Shown: piece after piece, positions 44,383 to 54,200 of the stretch
Layout of the letters: each line of letters opens with the position of its first letter
How positions within the stretch are numbered: position 1 is the stretch's first letter
DNA from: Brumimicrobium sp041655765
Lineage (GTDB): Bacteria; Bacteroidota; Bacteroidia; Flavobacteriales_D; Crocinitomicaceae
Assembly: GCA_041655765.1 (NCBI GenBank)
Contig: JBBAEU010000011.1
Coordinates: 20,236-84,235 of the forward strand
Direction of reading: 5' to 3'
Length of the DNA: 64,000 bases
Notes under the pieces: generated by a model
The model's input: the letters and a program-made list of their open reading frames with translations, nothing else
The model's database searches: none
Told to the model about the DNA's origin: nothing
Program-made: the position numbers and the translations under genes

Positions 44383-45406
44383 ATCGAAAGTTCTATTGAT
44401 TTATACGGGTGGAACCATTGGAATGGTAAAAGACTCAGAGACCAAAGCATTGGTGGCTTTTGATTTTGGATATCTTAAAAAGCAAGTTCCAGAATTGGAT
44501 AAAATCAATGTGAATTTAGAGAGTGTTTCTTTAGAACATCCCATCGATTCTTCTGATATGAATCCTGATATTTGGAAAGAAATTGCTCAAATTATCATTG
44601 AACATTATGAACAATTTGACGGTTTTGTGATTTTACACGGTACAGATACAATGGCATACACTTCGAGTGCATTAAGTTTTATACTCCAAGGACTACAAAA
44701 GCCAATTATTTTAACAGGTTCTCAATTACCCATAGACACAATTCGTACTGATGGGAAGGAAAATTTAATTACTTCCATTGAAATTGCTGCTGCAAAAAAT
44801 GAATTTGGCGAAAGTCAAATCAAAGAAGTTGCCATTTGTTTTGAAGATTATCTGTACCGAGGAAATCGCACATCAAAAATCTCGGCGGATGCTTTTGAAG
44901 CGTTTTTATCTCCCAATTATCCGCCATTGGCAGTTGCAGGGATAAACATAAAATATAGCTCATCGCATCTATTATTTCAGACCAAACAGAAAGAACTCAT
45001 GTTTTATCCAAAGATGGATAATCGGATAGCATTGATGAAAATTTTTCCGGGTGGTTTAACTTCTGTTTATCAAGGACTTTTTGATATTGAACGTGTGAAA
45101 GCGGTTGTAATGGAGACTTTTGGTGCTGGAAATGTTCCTCACAATCCAAAGTTATTTCAAATGATTGCTAATTATATTGAAGAAGGCGGAATTGTTGTCA
45201 ATATCACTCAATGCCAATCAGGGAAAGTTAACCAAGGCATGTATGAGAACAGTGTGATGTTAAATAAAATTGGAGTAATTAGTGGAGAAGATTTAACAAC
45301 AGAGGCAGCGATTACAAAAATTATGCACCTTTTGGGAAATTATAAAGATGTTGGTGTGATTTCAGAAATGATGAAAAAATCGATTGTGGGAGAGATGGTG
45401 GGATAA
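44375..45406 (+). CDS. ansA: Type I (cytoplasmic) L-asparaginase
   Basis: 343 residues, no signal peptide. The two catalytic threonine motifs are TGGTIGM (11-17, with T14) and HGTDTMAYT (T90, D91). The enzyme converts asparagine to aspartate and ammonia. The late FGAGNVPHNP and QCQSGKVNQGMYE segments match type I enzymes. It is second in an overlapping operon with tatD and convergent with the epimerase gene, eight bases apart. Confidence 0.94.
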   Translation: MNKSKVLLIYTGGTIGMVKDSETKALVAFDFGYLKKQVPELDKINVNLESVSLEHPIDSSDMNPDIWKEIAQIIIEHYEQFDGFVILHGTDTMAYTSSALSFILQGLQKPIILTGSQLPIDTIRTDGKENLITSIEIAAAKNEFGESQIKEVAICFEDYLYRGNRTSKISADAFEAFLSPNYPPLAVAGINIKYSSSHLLFQTKQKELMFYPKMDNRIALMKIFPGGLTSVYQGLFDIERVKAVVMETFGAGNVPHNPKLFQMIANYIEEGGIVVNITQCQSGKVNQGMYENSVMLNKIGVISGEDLTTEAAITKIMHLLGNYKDVGVISEMMKKSIVGEMVG

Positions 45407-45414
45407 TTTCAATA

Positions 45415-46413
45415 CTACCGCAAAACGTTTTCTATTGTTTCATCCAAACCATAAAACTCATGACCAATTCGCTCTTTTACTTTATTGCTATTGAATTTTG
45501 CCACAGTAAAAGCATTCCGAGCAGTCTCTCTGCTTAAAGTAGGCTTAGAGAAAGTAATAAAACCCCACAAAACTGAAAGTCGCCAAGCAACTCCCATTAA
45601 AAATTTATTCACTTGAAAAGTGGGTGGCTTCTTATCTAATTGGATGGCTATTTTTTCAAATACTTCTTTAAAAGATATGTTTGTTCCTGTACATAAAAAT
45701 CTCTCATTAAATATGTCTTGATTCATTAATGTTACCATGATTTTGGCAACATCTCTAGCATCTACAAAGGCGTTGGCGCCAGAACTGTAAAAATTAATTC
45801 CTTTTTTTATCCTTTTGAAAATTTTCATGGAGCTTTCATCCCAATTTCCATATCCAAAAATGATAGAAGGATTTACAATTACAGCATTCAGACCTTCATG
45901 GATTCCTCTCCAAACTTCTTTCTCTGCACTATATTTTGATATGGAATATCCACTTGTTTTTTCAGTTAAAATCCATTTGCCTTTTTCAGTAATTTCTACA
46001 TTTGATGGAATATCTTTTCTCCCGACCGCTGAAGTGGAGCTAACATGGCAAAATTTATCGACTTTTTTTGATAAAGCAACGTTCACCATATTGGCTGTGC
46101 CATATCGGTTAATTTCTATCAATGAAGAAAAATCCCTACGTGCAAAAGATACAAATCCAGCGCAATGGTAAATGACTTTGTGCCCTTCCATTACTTCCTC
46201 TAATTTCGGTACATCCAAAATGTCACAAGCTACCCAAATGATTTTTTTAAAATAATTCTCGGTTTCTTCTTTTAAATAATGATAAAAAACAGACTTTACT
46301 CTCTCAATTTTTGATTGATTACGATATATCGCAGTGATATTGTCGTGTTGTTTTGACAACTCTACTAAAAGATGACTTCCTAAAAGTCCTGTACCACCTG
46401 TAACGAATACCAT
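45415..46413 (-). CDS. NAD(P)-dependent epimerase/dehydratase (extended SDR)
   Basis: 332 residues. The Rossmann motif is TGGTGLLGSH (5-14); the catalytic region has HVSSTSAVG with Ser and YSISK with Y156 and K160. The family acts on nucleotide-sugars, flavonoid-like or sterol-like alcohols; the C-terminal third is too divergent to name a substrate. The nearest family members are the dihydroflavonol-4-reductase-like SDRs. It has an own promoter box 21 bases upstream. Confidence 0.88.
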   Translation of the reverse strand: MVFVTGGTGLLGSHLLVELSKQHDNITAIYRNQSKIERVKSVFYHYLKEETENYFKKIIWVACDILDVPKLEEVMEGHKVIYHCAGFVSFARRDFSSLIEINRYGTANMVNVALSKKVDKFCHVSSTSAVGRKDIPSNVEITEKGKWILTEKTSGYSISKYSAEKEVWRGIHEGLNAVIVNPSIIFGYGNWDESSMKIFKRIKKGINFYSSGANAFVDARDVAKIMVTLMNQDIFNERFLCTGTNISFKEVFEKIAIQLDKKPPTFQVNKFLMGVAWRLSVLWGFITFSKPTLSRETARNAFTVAKFNSNKVKERIGHEFYGLDETIENVLR

Positions 46414-46434
46414 ATTTAATTAATTGAACACTGA

Positions 46435-46442
46435 CAAAGATA
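46435..46442 (-). promoter_or_regulatory. -7 box (TATCTTTG) for the epimerase
   Basis: An exact TAnnTTTG match on the minus strand, 21 bases before the ATG. Confidence 0.55.
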
Positions 46443-46473
46443 ATGGAAAACGTGAAAAAATCTTCATAGAACA

Positions 46474-46848
46474 TTACCAATCTTCTGACAATTCTTTTAT
46501 TGGATCCCAGAATAGTTTTTCAAAATCAACAACTTTATCATCTTTTATTTCAATTCCTTCTGCTTCCAATTGTTTTTGCATGGATGATGGTGGATTAAAG
46601 TGATGTTTTCCTGTTAAAACACCATTTCTATTTACTACTCGATGTGCCGGAATGGGTACTCCATGTTCTTTGGAACAACCGTTCAACGCCCAACCAATCA
46701 TTCTACTTGAACCTGTTGCTCCAAGTGCTTTTGCGATTGCTCCATAAGAAGTAACTCTTCCTTTTGGAATCAGTCGTGTAATTTCAAAAACTCGTTGATA
46801 GAAGTCTTTTTTATCGTCGTTGATTGAAGAAACCCTTTTCATCATCAA
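46474..46848 (-). CDS. Alkyltransferase-like protein (MGMT fold, no catalytic Cys)
   Basis: A 124-residue DNA-binding domain of the O6-methylguanine methyltransferase fold. The helix-turn-helix and arginine finger are present (RVTSYGAIAKALGATGSSRMIGWAL). The active-site PCHR motif reads PAHR: A68 replaces the alkyl-accepting Cys. Alkyltransferase-like (ATL) proteins bind O6-alkylguanine and pass the lesion to nucleotide excision repair without repairing it, and this sequence fits that group. Three Met codons at the N-terminus leave the start uncertain. Its start overlaps the trmB stop by four bases. Confidence 0.87.
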   Translation of the reverse strand: MMMKRVSSINDDKKDFYQRVFEITRLIPKGRVTSYGAIAKALGATGSSRMIGWALNGCSKEHGVPIPAHRVVNRNGVLTGKHHFNPPSSMQKQLEAEGIEIKDDKVVDFEKLFWDPIKELSEDW

Positions 46849-47516
46849 ATGGTGAATTTTGTGTATTTAATCTGTGCTCCTTTGCCTGTAAACAGCTGCT
46901 CGTAATACGTTTTTATTTGTAACGTTTCTTGATCTTCTTCTGGCAATTGATTGATGTCACCGTATAAATCCCACGTATGAAACAAAGATTTATACCCATG
47001 TAATTTTATTTGCTCCTCTGTTGATTCGAAAAGAATATCGCTATCGGTTTTCAGGTGGATAATTCCATCGGGTTTTAAAAATTTGCGGTAACGATTAATA
47101 AAAAGCTCAGAGGTCAATCTTTTCCTTGATTTTTTGGGTTGTGGGTCAGAAAATGTTAACCAAATTTCGTTGATTTCATCTTTTTCAAAAAAATGATCAA
47201 TAAAGTCAATTCTTGTTCGTAAAAACACAATGTTTTTTAATCCTTCCTCTGTTGCTTGTTTAGCACCGATATAAATTCTATCGCCTTTAATATCTACTCC
47301 GATAAAATTCTGATTGGGATATTTTCGTGCCAGACCAACCGAATATTCTCCTTTTCCGCAACCCAGTTCTAATGTAATCGGGTTGTTGTTCCCAAAAACC
47401 ATCTCTCTCCACTTACCTTTATACGGGATGTTGTTGGTATGAAGCATTTCCCATGTTGGTTCAATAACATGTTCCATCTTAGCGATTTCTGAAAACCGGA
47501 ATAATTTATTTTTCAT
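46845..47516 (-). CDS. trmB: tRNA (guanine-N7)-methyltransferase
   Basis: A 223-residue SAM-dependent enzyme that makes m7G46 in tRNA. The SAM motif is TLELGCGKGEYSVGLA; the family-specific IWLTFSDPQPKKSRKRLTS follows, with a C-terminal YEQLFTGKGAQIKYTKF. I use the ATG at 47516 (MKNKLFRFSE); an open upstream extension to 47648 would overlap the copA promoter and start, so it is rejected. It is first in an operon with the ATL gene. Confidence 0.94.
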   Translation of the reverse strand: MKNKLFRFSEIAKMEHVIEPTWEMLHTNNIPYKGKWREMVFGNNNPITLELGCGKGEYSVGLARKYPNQNFIGVDIKGDRIYIGAKQATEEGLKNIVFLRTRIDFIDHFFEKDEINEIWLTFSDPQPKKSRKRLTSELFINRYRKFLKPDGIIHLKTDSDILFESTEEQIKLHGYKSLFHTWDLYGDINQLPEEDQETLQIKTYYEQLFTGKGAQIKYTKFTI

Positions 47517-47541
47517 GATTCTTCTTATTACAGCGAAGGTA

Positions 47542-47549
47542 CAAAAATA
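47542..47549 (-). promoter_or_regulatory. -7 box (TATTTTTG) for trmB
   Basis: An exact TAnnTTTG match on the minus strand, 25 bases before the trmB ATG. Confidence 0.5.
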
Positions 47550-47608
47550 TGAAGAATGAGTGAGAGATGTATGGCAAAAAATGAAAACATTTCCCTGCTT
47601 TATATTGT

Positions 47609-47616
47609 TATATTTG
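47609..47616 (+). promoter_or_regulatory. -7 box (TATATTTG) for copA
   Basis: An exact TAnnTTTG match, 19 bases before the copA ATG, in the divergent trmB-copA gap. No clear copper-regulator operator is visible. Confidence 0.5.
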
Positions 47617-47635
47617 AAACGATTAAAAATTAAAA

Positions 47636-49906
47636 ATGGGTACAACAATAGATAGGTTAACTTTTCCTGTTACGGGAATGTCGTGTGTTGGTTGCGCGTC
47701 TAGTGTAGAAAATATTTTACGGAAAACCGATGGTGTTCAACAAGCCAATGTCAATTTTGCAGCAAATACCGTTTTGGTAGATTTTGACACTTCCATTGTA
47801 ACAAAAGAGGAGTTGAAGTCAAGGGTTTCGGATGCTGGATATGATTTGATTATTGTTGAAAAAGATGCCGTGAAGGAGCAAGAAGAAATTCAAAATAAAG
47901 AATACAAAGACTTAAAAAAGCAGTTTTTAGGAGCTGCTATTTTAACCATTCCAATTTTTATTATTGGGATGTTTTTTATGGAATGGACCGTAGGAAAATA
48001 TATTTCTTTTGCGTTGGCAACGCCTGTGCTTTTTTGGTTTGGACGGGTATTTTTTATCAATACGTATAAACAAGCAAAGCATCGACAGGTGAATATGGAC
48101 ACGTTGGTGGCAATGAGTACAGGAATTGCTTATTTATATAGTGTTTTAACAACATTTTTTCCTTCTTTTTTTATAGAAAGAGGTGTTGAACCACATGTTT
48201 ATTTTGAAGCTGCAACAGTTATCATCACTTTTATTTTATTGGGAAGGGTTTTGGAAGCAAAAGCAAAATCTAATACATCAACAGCATTAAAAAAGCTGAT
48301 GGAGTTGCAACCCAAAACATTGATTGCCATCATTAATGGTTCGGAAACCGAAATTCCAATTGAAGCGGTAGAAACAGGAAACACAATTGTGATTCGACCT
48401 GGAGAGAAAATTCCTGTTGACGGAGAAGTAATTTCTGGAAATTCTTATGTAAATGAAAGCATGATAACTGGAGAGCCTGTTGCGGTCGAAAAATCACAAG
48501 GTGATAAAGTTTTTGCGGGAACAGTAAACCAAAAAGGAAGTTTTCAATTTCGTGCTGAGAAAGTTGGGAAGGAAACGTTCTTATCTCAAATTATTCAACG
48601 GGTGCAAGAAGCACAAGGCAGTAAAGCTCCTGTTCAACGTTTGGTTGATAAAATTGCCAGTATTTTTGTGCCGATTGTAATTGTGATTGCCATTTTAACG
48701 TTTATCGTTTGGATTGTTTTTGGTGGAGAAAATGCTTTCACACTTGGCTTGACTGCCGCCATTGCTGTCTTGATTGTAGCTTGTCCTTGTGCGCTCGGTT
48801 TAGCCACGCCAACAGCGATTATGGTTGGAATTGGCAAAGGAGCTGAAAATAACATTTTAATAAAAGATGCGGAAAGCCTTGAATTGGCTCATAAAACAAA
48901 CGCCATCATTTTGGATAAAACAGGTACAATTACTCAAGGTAAACCAAGTGTAACAAATACAAGGTGGTTGAATCAACATAAGACTTCTCTACAAGAGCCG
49001 AAAGAAGAAGCAGAAAATCAACTTGAAGAAATTAAATCATTAAAATCTAAATTACTTTCAATTGAAACCTTGTCAGAACACCCTTTGGCAGATGCTGTAA
49101 TTCGTCATCTAAAGGAAGAGGGAATTGAGTCGGAGGAAATGACAGATTTCCAAAGTATCACAGGACAAGGAGTTCAGGCAAAAGACAAAGACGGAAAACT
49201 GTATTTTGTTGGAAATCTTGCATTAATGAATGCCCAAAATATCCAAATTCCTGATAAATTCAATAAAATAATTGAAGAATGGCGTTCAAATGCGAATACA
49301 GTTGTGTTTTATGCAAATGAAGAAAATTTGATTGCTACCATTGCGATTGCTGATGAAATTAAAGGAACATCACGAAAAGCAATTCAAGATTTACAAGCGC
49401 AAGAAATTGAAGTGTATATGTTGACGGGCGACAATGAAGATACTGCGTCTGCCATTGCGAAACAAGTTGGGATTACGCATTTTAGAGGAGATTTAATGCC
49501 TTCTGACAAAGCAGATTTTGTAAAAAAGTTACAGCAAGAAGGAAAAGTAGTTGCAATGGTTGGCGATGGAATTAATGATTCAGAATCTTTGGCACAATCA
49601 GATGTGAGCATCGCCATGGCACATGGTTCTGACATTGCGATGGATGTTGCAAAAATTACATTGACAACTTCTGACTTGGCGTCGATTCCGAAAGCATTGA
49701 AGTTATCTACAAAAACAGTAAAAGGAATACATCAAAACTTATTTTGGGCTTTCTTTTATAATGTAATCAGCATTCCAATTGCGGCTGGTGTTTTGTATCC
49801 GTTTACTGGATTTTTATTAGACCCAATGATTGCAGGCGCAGCGATGGCATTTAGTTCGGTGTCGGTTGTATTGAACAGTTTGCGTTTGAAACGAATGGAA
49901 TTGTAA
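47636..49906 (+). CDS. copA: Copper-type P1B ATPase
   Basis: A 756-residue inner-membrane pump. A single N-terminal HMA domain has GMSCVGC (C17, C20). The membrane part has paired helices, the actuator TGEP motif, and the CPC ion motif C383-P384-C385 that marks Cu+/Ag+ pumps. The phosphorylation site is D427 in DKTGTIT, then SEHPLADA and GDGINDSESLA. The insert between 440 and 480 is somewhat long. It exports Cu+ (or Ag+) from the cytoplasm. A small HMA gene follows after 59 bases. Confidence 0.95.
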   Translation: MGTTIDRLTFPVTGMSCVGCASSVENILRKTDGVQQANVNFAANTVLVDFDTSIVTKEELKSRVSDAGYDLIIVEKDAVKEQEEIQNKEYKDLKKQFLGAAILTIPIFIIGMFFMEWTVGKYISFALATPVLFWFGRVFFINTYKQAKHRQVNMDTLVAMSTGIAYLYSVLTTFFPSFFIERGVEPHVYFEAATVIITFILLGRVLEAKAKSNTSTALKKLMELQPKTLIAIINGSETEIPIEAVETGNTIVIRPGEKIPVDGEVISGNSYVNESMITGEPVAVEKSQGDKVFAGTVNQKGSFQFRAEKVGKETFLSQIIQRVQEAQGSKAPVQRLVDKIASIFVPIVIVIAILTFIVWIVFGGENAFTLGLTAAIAVLIVACPCALGLATPTAIMVGIGKGAENNILIKDAESLELAHKTNAIILDKTGTITQGKPSVTNTRWLNQHKTSLQEPKEEAENQLEEIKSLKSKLLSIETLSEHPLADAVIRHLKEEGIESEEMTDFQSITGQGVQAKDKDGKLYFVGNLALMNAQNIQIPDKFNKIIEEWRSNANTVVFYANEENLIATIAIADEIKGTSRKAIQDLQAQEIEVYMLTGDNEDTASAIAKQVGITHFRGDLMPSDKADFVKKLQQEGKVVAMVGDGINDSESLAQSDVSIAMAHGSDIAMDVAKITLTTSDLASIPKALKLSTKTVKGIHQNLFWAFFYNVISIPIAAGVLYPFTGFLLDPMIAGAAMAFSSVSVVLNSLRLKRMEL

Positions 49907-49965
49907 ACTGTAAAACAAAATTATTTTACGATTGTTAAACAGAATATAGAAAAAAACAAGAAATC

Positions 49966-50175
49966 ATGAAAGAATTAAAATTTAAAACATCATTAAGTTG
50001 TGTTAACTGTTTAGAGAAAGTAACTCCTGGATTGAACGCCATTTCTGAGATTGATAAATGGGAAGTGGATTTGGGCGATGAAAATAAAATTTTAACTGTT
50101 CAAACTGTAGAAGATGTGGAAGATAAAATCAAAAATGCTTTTGAAAGTAAAGGTTTCGAAGCAATCCGTTTATAG
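49966..50175 (+). CDS. Heavy-metal-associated (HMA) domain protein, CopZ-like
   Basis: 69 residues with a single HMA-like fold; the metal motif is C12-V-N-C15. Such proteins hand Cu+ to CopA. Sequence identity to classical CopZ looks low (the second half is acidic and diverges), so copper binding is inferred mainly from the CxxC and the position after copA. It is convergent with the radical SAM gene, six bases apart. Confidence 0.78.
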   Translation: MKELKFKTSLSCVNCLEKVTPGLNAISEIDKWEVDLGDENKILTVQTVEDVEDKIKNAFESKGFEAIRL

Positions 50176-50181
50176 TTTAAA

Positions 50182-51207
50182 TTATGTCCACACTTTTGAG
50201 CCTTCGGAACAATTTCGACAAATATCAATTTGATTTCGATTGGTAAAAACCGACTTTCTAAAAGATTGATAAGTTCGATGATTCCATAAGTCTTTAAATG
50301 GTGTTTTGTTAACATCGCCAAGGATATGTTTTGCGTCTTTGTCAAAGCAACAGGGCACAACCTTTCCGTCCCAAGTTAAAACTGTTGAAGACCACATTCT
50401 CCAGCAATAATCTCCGGTTTTATATTTTAACTTGTATGTACCATCTGGCATTTTCTTGTAACGAGAATATTCTTCATTTTTTGGAATGAGTGGGTTCCCG
50501 TGTTTATAGTCGTAGATTTGGGCGGTTTTGAGTCGAACTTCATCAATTTTCATCTCTTTTCCAAGTTTGAAAATTCCTTTAACTTCATGTTCGTTGGGCT
50601 GAACAACTAAAAATTGGAAAATCAGGTGGGGTGTTTTACTTTTCAACTTTTTTTTGGCTTCCACCATTAATTTCGCACCACGAATTACTTTTTCCAAAGT
50701 TCCTTTTTTTCGATACTGTTGATATGTTTCTTGCGTTAGACCATCAATTGAAATAATGAGTCTGTCCAAGCCCGATTGCACAATTTCCTCTGCTTTTTGT
50801 GCGTTCACGATAAAATGGGCATTTGTAGATGTTGCGGTATAAATTTTATGCTTTTTTGCCTCTTTAATCAAATCCAAAAAATGTGGATTTAAAAAAGGCT
50901 CTCCTTGGAAATAATAATTGATGTAAAAACATTGTTTCCCTAATTCTTGGAGCATGATTTTATGTTCTTCTATGCCAAGTTTTCCTGTTGGTCGTGTAAA
51001 TTGCTTTAAACCACTTGGGCATTGAGGACAAGCCAAATTACAAGCTGTTGTTGGTTCGATACTTGCAGAAGAAGGTAATCCAATATTTTTAATCTTTTTA
51101 AAATGCTTTGCAAGTATATACGAATAAGAAAGTTTCATCAAATTCCACAAACGCAATGGAGTCATTTTTGACGCAATATTGAGGTTGTCTTTTAAAGTTC
51201 CGACCAT
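50182..51207 (-). CDS. Radical SAM/SPASM domain protein
   Basis: 341 residues. The radical SAM cluster motif CX3CX2C is C56, C60 and C63 (ACNLACPQC). The barrel includes YFQGEPFLNP and SIDGLTQETYQ. The C-terminal SPASM region has PCCFDKDAKHILGDV and a final CRNCSEG for extra Fe-S clusters. SPASM proteins modify peptides or make cofactors; there is no precursor peptide or obvious partner nearby, so no substrate is named. It starts four bases after an exact -7 box. Confidence 0.9.
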   Translation of the reverse strand: MVGTLKDNLNIASKMTPLRLWNLMKLSYSYILAKHFKKIKNIGLPSSASIEPTTACNLACPQCPSGLKQFTRPTGKLGIEEHKIMLQELGKQCFYINYYFQGEPFLNPHFLDLIKEAKKHKIYTATSTNAHFIVNAQKAEEIVQSGLDRLIISIDGLTQETYQQYRKKGTLEKVIRGAKLMVEAKKKLKSKTPHLIFQFLVVQPNEHEVKGIFKLGKEMKIDEVRLKTAQIYDYKHGNPLIPKNEEYSRYKKMPDGTYKLKYKTGDYCWRMWSSTVLTWDGKVVPCCFDKDAKHILGDVNKTPFKDLWNHRTYQSFRKSVFTNRNQIDICRNCSEGSKVWT

Positions 51208-51211
51208 AAAA

Positions 51212-51219
51212 CAAAGTTA
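51212..51219 (-). promoter_or_regulatory. -7 box (TAACTTTG) four bases before radical SAM ATG
   Basis: An exact TAnnTTTG match on the minus strand ending four bases from the ATG; the mRNA may be leaderless. Confidence 0.5.
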
Positions 51220-51237
51220 GAAAAAAAGTGGGTATTG

Positions 51238-54200
51238 TTACTTTACTGATTTACCTTTAACAAAGTTCAGAAAGTCATTTGCCAATTCCCTGTCCATTTG
51301 CATTTGGTTAATTTTTCCATTTAATCTATTTGCAATCTCATTCGCTGAAAGTGGTAGTTGAGCGGGTAAAAAATCATTTTCAAGCAGATATTCTTCCAGT
51401 TCAATTGCTTTGTTCTCTCTAAACCCTGAAACTTTCTTTTCTGACAATCCTTTGATGAGTTTGGACGGTGAATTATTAATTGATTTCAAAAACTCGCTAA
51501 CTGTATCAATAAAACTTTCCGAAACTGCTCCAGAGTTCTCTAAAATTTCTCGGTCGATTTTTTTCTCTTTCCCGATTTTTTCTAATTCTTGATAGAAGGT
51601 AAGTAATTGTATTTTTTGCTTTAAACCTTCAATCGTGTTGTTGGTTAATCCTTCAATATTTCCGAATTTTAAGTAAGACGCTAATTGTCCCCAAGTATTT
51701 ATTCGTTGCGTTAGACAATTGTAAAGAACTTCAAGATCTTCGATTAAATACCACAAATGGATTGAACTTACAGCATCATGTAAGATGTTGAATTCGTCAA
51801 ATTTAAGTTTGTTTTTATACGCTTCTCGACTTAAATTTTTTGGAGAGGGAATTTCTACAATAATTGATTTATCTTTAAAGGTTAAAGAATTCCCTTCGTT
51901 AAGAAATTGTTTGGTTTTTTCTTCTTCCAATTGGAATTTTTCCAGTTTAACATTTGAATTGCTTTGCTTGATGATGTTTTTCCATTTTGATACTTCGTCT
52001 TGCTGTGCCGTAAAATAAAAAATTTGTCTTCCATCTTCACTAATTTTAAGCAATGTTTCTATAATTGCAGGCATACGAATATCGTCTGTGTTTGCCAATA
52101 ATTCGTCGGCAATAAGTGGAAGTTTAATATCATTTTCTTGCGATTCTAAATAGGCTAATCGAACTGCTAAAATTAATTGAACACGCGTGCCTGAGGAGAG
52201 TTCATCTAAACTTAAACCTCTCTTTTCCTTGATGTCAAAAGCGCGGAATACACTTGACTTTTCATCTTGTCCTAAGATTAACTGATAGTTGTGATTGGTA
52301 AACTTACTAAACAGTTCATCTGCCCGTTTCATGATGTCGGATTTAGAATAAGATTCATCATTGTTCTTTAGGTTGTCAATGATTAAATTTCCAGTCATTT
52401 TTTGAATTGTTGCATGATAAACTTCTTCAACTTTGTCTAATGCCTCTTCTCTTTTTGTCAAAGCGTTTTCAAGTGAATTTCCTCCTTTAATTTGATTGAT
52501 TTCGGCTTCAATTTCCTTAATTTCTTCAAAGAGTTTCGTATAACCTGCTGCTTCTAATTCAAAATGACGGATTTTATCATCAATTTGGTCTATTGGTGTG
52601 TTTTCATCCCAAGTTTCTTTATAGTCTTCATATAAAGAGTTGTTTTTTAAATCGTCTTTTCGGGTATTTAGTTGTGCCTTCTTCTTACTCTTTTCTTCCT
52701 TGGCTTTTAGAAAACTTGGTATCTCTTGTGTGTATTTTTGAAGTAAATATTTTTCATTTTCTGCAATTCCAATACGTGTAAAAATTTCATCCTTTGTGTT
52801 TTGGTGGTTTTGAATATTACGCAAAGTATCTAAAAGTCGTTCATTGTTTTGCTGAATTGAAGTTTGTGTTTCTACGATTTCTCTTAATTCTTCTTCAATC
52901 GTCTTTAAAATTCCTTGTGCTTCTGCTGATGTTTCTCCTTCTTGAAAGCCATACTTTTTAAAATTATTATTGATCTTTTGTAAGACATCATCAATTTGTC
53001 GTACTAACTCAGTTTGTTCAGCTGATAATCCTTCGATTTCTGATGAGGTTTTCTGTAATTCGTCAATTTGTTTAAAAAATCGAAGCAAAAGATTGACGTC
53101 TTTTTTGTTTAATTCTTCAAATCCTGGATTTATTTGTAGTTTTTCGACCCAATTACTCTGCTTTTTCAGAATTTCTTCAACTTTTCTATCAATTTCTGCC
53201 TTTTCTTGGTTTAATTCACCAATCCTATTTTCTAAATAATTAAAGTCAAGTTTGTTTTTTTCAAGCAATTGTTGTTTTGTATTCAGATTTTCTAAAGCAG
53301 AGGAAACATCTTTTATAGACCAATTTGGCGTATTGGGTTGAAGTTTTTTAAAATTGTCTTCTATTGATTGAGTATCATTGGATTTTTTTGTTGAATTTTT
53401 CTGGAGTAGAAAAAGAAATAGAAGGACAAAAATTCCAAAAAAGTAAAACCATTGTGATAATAAAATTGCCGTTAAAACAAAACTTCCTGCAATAAATCCG
53501 ATTAAAACTCCAATCAGAATTTTTGAAAATGAATAACCTTCCGTTTGCTCATTCAACTTTGCTTCTATCCAGTTTATAAGCAACGATTTTTCATCTTGTA
53601 ATTTTTTAGAATCGTTTTCTTGAAGTTTAATTTGTTCTTTTTGATTTTTAAGTCGAGAGATTTGTGATTCGGATTCAACCTTTTTACTAAATATTTCAAG
53701 TGTTTCTCTTATTAGGTCTTCCAATGACTCCAAGTCTTTTAGATCAATTTTTTTCCATTCATTAAGTTCGTTTTTGATATTTAAAGAACGGATAATCTCA
53801 TCTTTTTTACCTTTTTTATTGGCGGTATCAGTTTTAATTTCGGATAAACGCTTCTCAAGGTTTTCTAAGGTTTTAATCTGGTGTCGAATCTCTTCAACTT
53901 TTTCTGTGGGAATTTGTGTTTTGTTGGATTGAAGATTTTTTAGCTTTTTCTCTAAACCTTTTATTTTGTCTTCAATTTTAGTTTTTACATCATTTTCTCT
54001 TGTAAATTTTTCTTCTGCATTTTGGATATTTTGCTCATCTTCTTGTCGGATGTTTTCCATTTCCTCCGGAAAACTTTCAAACGTTGATTTGGCAATTTTA
54101 TATTCGTGGTTTGCTTGAAGAAACTGTTTTAATAATTTGTAAAAACCAACCAAATTTCCAGCTTCTCTGATTTTTTTTAATTCTTCATTTTTCTGATTTA

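Noticed and set aside
47517..47648. Upstream extension of trmB
   Set aside because: It would overlap the copA start and both promoter boxes; MKNKLF at 47516 is the normal N-terminus.
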